Assembly (NCBI GenBank): GCA_023253575.1
Contig: JALRGB010000478.1
Span: 1 to 8,383, forward strand
From: Verrucomicrobiales bacterium
Lineage (GTDB): Bacteria; Verrucomicrobiota; Verrucomicrobiia; Verrucomicrobiales; V1-33
Length of the DNA stretch: 8,383 bases
Direction: 5' to 3'
Part shown: in pieces, positions 6,942 through 8,383 of the stretch
How positions within the stretch are numbered: the stretch's first letter is position 1
Layout: every line of letters begins with the position of its first letter
The notes under the pieces: model-generated
Seen by the model: the letters and a program-made list of their open reading frames with translations, nothing else
Databases searched by the model: none
What the model was told of the DNA's origin: nothing
Program-made: the position numbers and the translations under genes

Positions 6942-7814
6942 TTAAGAAACAGAAAGAAGGGCTTGGTCTCGAAGGGATTTGGCCTCGGCCAGAAAATGCC
7001 TGAGTTTCTCATCGTCCGAGCGCCGCACAAAATCAAGCACCTCGCCCAAGCGGTCGATCAGATCCTGCAGCGGTGCCTCCAATGCCAGACGGTTTTCCAC
7101 CAAGATCTCGGTCCACAAATCCGGGTCTCCAGAAGCAATACGCGTCGTGTCGCGAAACCCACGGCCCGCCACCCCCGCCCCATCACCCGCCCCACCCAAT
7201 CCCGCCAGCACCACCGCCGAGGCCGCCACATGCGGCAAATGACTGACGCGCGCCACCATGGCGTCGTGCTCCGCCGGCGTCATCGTAAAAAGTCGACACC
7301 CAAGCCGCTCCCAAAATTCCCGCAAACCCGCCACCGTAGCCGCCTGCGGCGTCAAAATACACGCCGCCCGATCAAATAAATCATCGCGCGCCGCCCCAAA
7401 ACCCGCCGTCTCCGCCCCCGCCATCGGGTGACTGCCCACAAAAGTTAATCCCGCCGCCTCAAAAATAGGAGCCACTTCCGCAGCCACATACCCCTTCACA
7501 CTGCCAACATCCGTGATAATCACCCCCGCCGCCAGTCCCTCACCAACCGCCACAATCCGCCGGGCCAGCTCAGGCATAACCCCAACCGGCGTGGCCAACA
7601 CAATCAAATCAGCCCCAGTCACCACAGCCTCGACCTCCGCCGAAGCAAAATCCGCCCACCCGCGGTCCACCACCCGCTGCGCTGACTCCTCGCGCCGCGC
7701 CCAAACCCGAACCTCCCGCGCCACCCCCGCACGACGCACCGCGCCCGCAAGTGAACCGCCCAGCAACCCAGGCCCAAGAATGGCAAGTGTGGAAACCAAT
7801 GGATCCATCGACAT
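6942..7814 (-). CDS. tyrA: Prephenate dehydrogenase (TyrA family)
   Basis: Numbered from the ATG at 7814 (290 residues). The N-terminal NAD(P) domain has GPGLLGGSL (14-22), close to the usual GxGLIGGS, then LATPVGVMPEL and DVGSVK (102-107). The substrate domain has GSHPMAGAE (127-135, H129), HLPH (192-195) and GFRDTTRIASGDPDLW (219-234), all diagnostic of prephenate/arogenate dehydrogenases. It oxidatively decarboxylates prephenate to 4-hydroxyphenylpyruvate (or arogenate to tyrosine). There is no C-terminal ACT domain and no chorismate mutase domain, so feedback control, if any, is not through those modules. The frame stays open upstream to an ATG at 7877, but those 21 extra residues do not resemble the family. 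Met3 (7808) is another possible start. The leader is T-rich (CTTTTTCAGAATTTTTTC) without Shine-Dalgarno. The gene leads the pair with aroA-cmk, 9 bases downstream, linking the steps before and after chorismate. Confidence 0.93.
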   Translation of the reverse strand: MSMDPLVSTLAILGPGLLGGSLAGAVRRAGVAREVRVWARREESAQRVVDRGWADFASAEVEAVVTGADLIVLATPVGVMPELARRIVAVGEGLAAGVIITDVGSVKGYVAAEVAPIFEAAGLTFVGSHPMAGAETAGFGAARDDLFDRAACILTPQAATVAGLREFWERLGCRLFTMTPAEHDAMVARVSHLPHVAASAVVLAGLGGAGDGAGVAGRGFRDTTRIASGDPDLWTEILVENRLALEAPLQDLIDRLGEVLDFVRRSDDEKLRHFLAEAKSLRDQALLSVS

Positions 7815-7934
7815 GAAAAAATTCTGAAAAAGCACGACCTCAGGCCACCGGACTGGCCGGCGGTCGACCCCAGCCATCGCGGCGCCTCAACGGACCAGCC
7901 ATGACCCAGGCCCTCCAGCCGGGCGCGACGGTCA

Positions 7935-8383
7935 TCACGGAACGCGGAAGATCTTTTTGGTGTAGGGGCAGCGCGCCTTCGAGCCGGATGGCATGCCACT
8001 CACTTCCACGTAACCACCGTTATGAAATGGACTGTAGACTTTTCCAGGCTGCCCTGGCACCGGGGTGGCGTACGGAATCTCTTCGGTCGGCGCCGGTTTG
8101 GGCGCGGGGGCGGGTTTGGGCGCGGGCGCAGTAGCTTCCGTCACAACCGGCGGAGGCACAGTGCGAGGCGGAGCCTCCGTCACGGCGCTGCCCGCAGGAT
8201 CGACAGCCGGCTCTCTCCAAGGCCGGGGATCACCGGCGGGGTCCCGAACCGGCGCCGGATCGCTGGTCACGGGCCGGTCGTCACGAACTTCCCCAGGAGC
8301 CACCGGCTCGAGCGGCGTGCGCTCACTCAAATATTGAGTCTCGCCGCGACGCGCTTCTTCCGGCACCTCCGTCGCCCCGTATT
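7935..8383 (-). CDS. Proline-rich protein of unknown function with a short conserved-looking C-terminal domain, 5' end outside window
   Basis: The frame is open to the right edge, so the beginning lies beyond the window; a GTG at 8366 is only the first in-window start-like codon. Counting from it, residues 1-~100 are low in complexity and rich in Pro, Ala, Glu, Asp and Arg, including two KPAPAP-type units, and are probably disordered. The last ~40 residues are different: PGKVYSPFHNGGYVEVSGMP followed by a short S/K stretch and CPYT, then KIFRVP at the end. They look like a compact domain with one cysteine. I associate this type of tail with small secreted or envelope-linked proteins of Verrucomicrobiota, but from memory only; no function can be assigned. 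A signal peptide or lipobox, if present, would be outside the window. The stop is 120 bases upstream of tyrA on the same strand. The frame is supported by the non-random C-terminal segment and the repeat period of 18 bases. Confidence 0.7.
   Translation of the reverse strand, partial: YGATEVPEEARRGETQYLSERTPLEPVAPGEVRDDRPVTSDPAPVRDPAGDPRPWREPAVDPAGSAVTEAPPRTVPPPVVTEATAPAPKPAPAPKPAPTEEIPYATPVPGQPGKVYSPFHNGGYVEVSGMPSGSKARCPYTKKIFRVP
8095..8130. repeat. Two tandem 18-base units encoding Pro/Ala/Lys repeats
   Basis: The unit beginning GGTTTGGGCGCGGG (plus strand) occurs at 8095-8112 and 8113-8130. The first 14 bases are identical and the last four diverge. On the coding minus strand this gives the APAPKP-type hexapeptide twice. 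The period is a multiple of three, so copy number can change without a frameshift. Confidence 0.75.

Noticed and set aside
5769..7379. Two long plus-strand open frames in the same phase (264 and 269 codons) opposite aroA and tyrA
   Set aside because: They mirror two well-supported enzymes, encode Arg/His/Pro-rich sequence without domains, and arise from scarcity of stops antisense to GC-rich genes.
7815..7877. 21-residue N-terminal extension of TyrA from the ATG at 7877
   Set aside because: The extension is not similar to the usual TyrA start, which runs into the nucleotide-binding strand within about ten residues of the ATG at 7814.
1..8383. A novel defence, mobile or biosynthetic system
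   Set aside because: Every complete gene has a well-known housekeeping or stress family; no transposase, recombinase, toxin-antitoxin pair, nuclease cluster, direct-repeat array or attachment site is visible.

Overview
The window looks like ordinary chromosomal DNA from a GC-rich bacterium, most probably of the Verrucomicrobiota (Opitutae-like). That placement is an inference. It rests on a fused AroA-Cmk protein beside tyrA, plsC and an Hsp33 gene, on the complete lack of Shine-Dalgarno sequences before the visible starts, and on a small protein ending in a conserved-looking '...CPYT.KIF.VP' tail that I associate from memory with this phylum. No tRNA, rRNA, CRISPR array, insertion sequence or phage gene is visible, and no stretch over 300 bases lacks a gene.

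Left part, plus strand (1-3313). The window opens inside a two-domain sugar catabolism enzyme, a class II aldolase fused to a short-chain dehydrogenase of the rhamnulose-1-phosphate aldolase/lactaldehyde dehydrogenase type; its first ~125 residues lie outside. After a 137-base gap comes a prokaryotic photolyase of the PhrB/CryPro group. It keeps the active-site His-His pair but appears to have lost all four cysteines of the group's [4Fe-4S] cluster.

Right part, minus strand (8383 down to 3363). Reading in the direction of transcription: a proline-rich protein of unknown function (5' end outside), tyrA (prephenate dehydrogenase), aroA-cmk (EPSP synthase fused to cytidylate kinase), plsC (lysophosphatidate acyltransferase) and hslO (Hsp33 redox chaperone). 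tyrA and aroA-cmk are 9 bases apart and form a tight aromatic amino acid/CMP kinase pair. A good intrinsic terminator follows aroA-cmk, only 29 bases before plsC, so plsC and hslO (22 bases apart) may form a second unit that depends on read-through or on a promoter inside cmk. hslO and the photolyase gene converge on a 49-base gap holding a strong hairpin without a T-tract.

I do not see a novel multi-gene system. The points most worth a second look are the cluster-less photolyase, the AroA-Cmk fusion with a D-to-N change in its CMP-binding motif, the terminator between cmk and plsC, and the unassigned proline-rich protein at the right edge.
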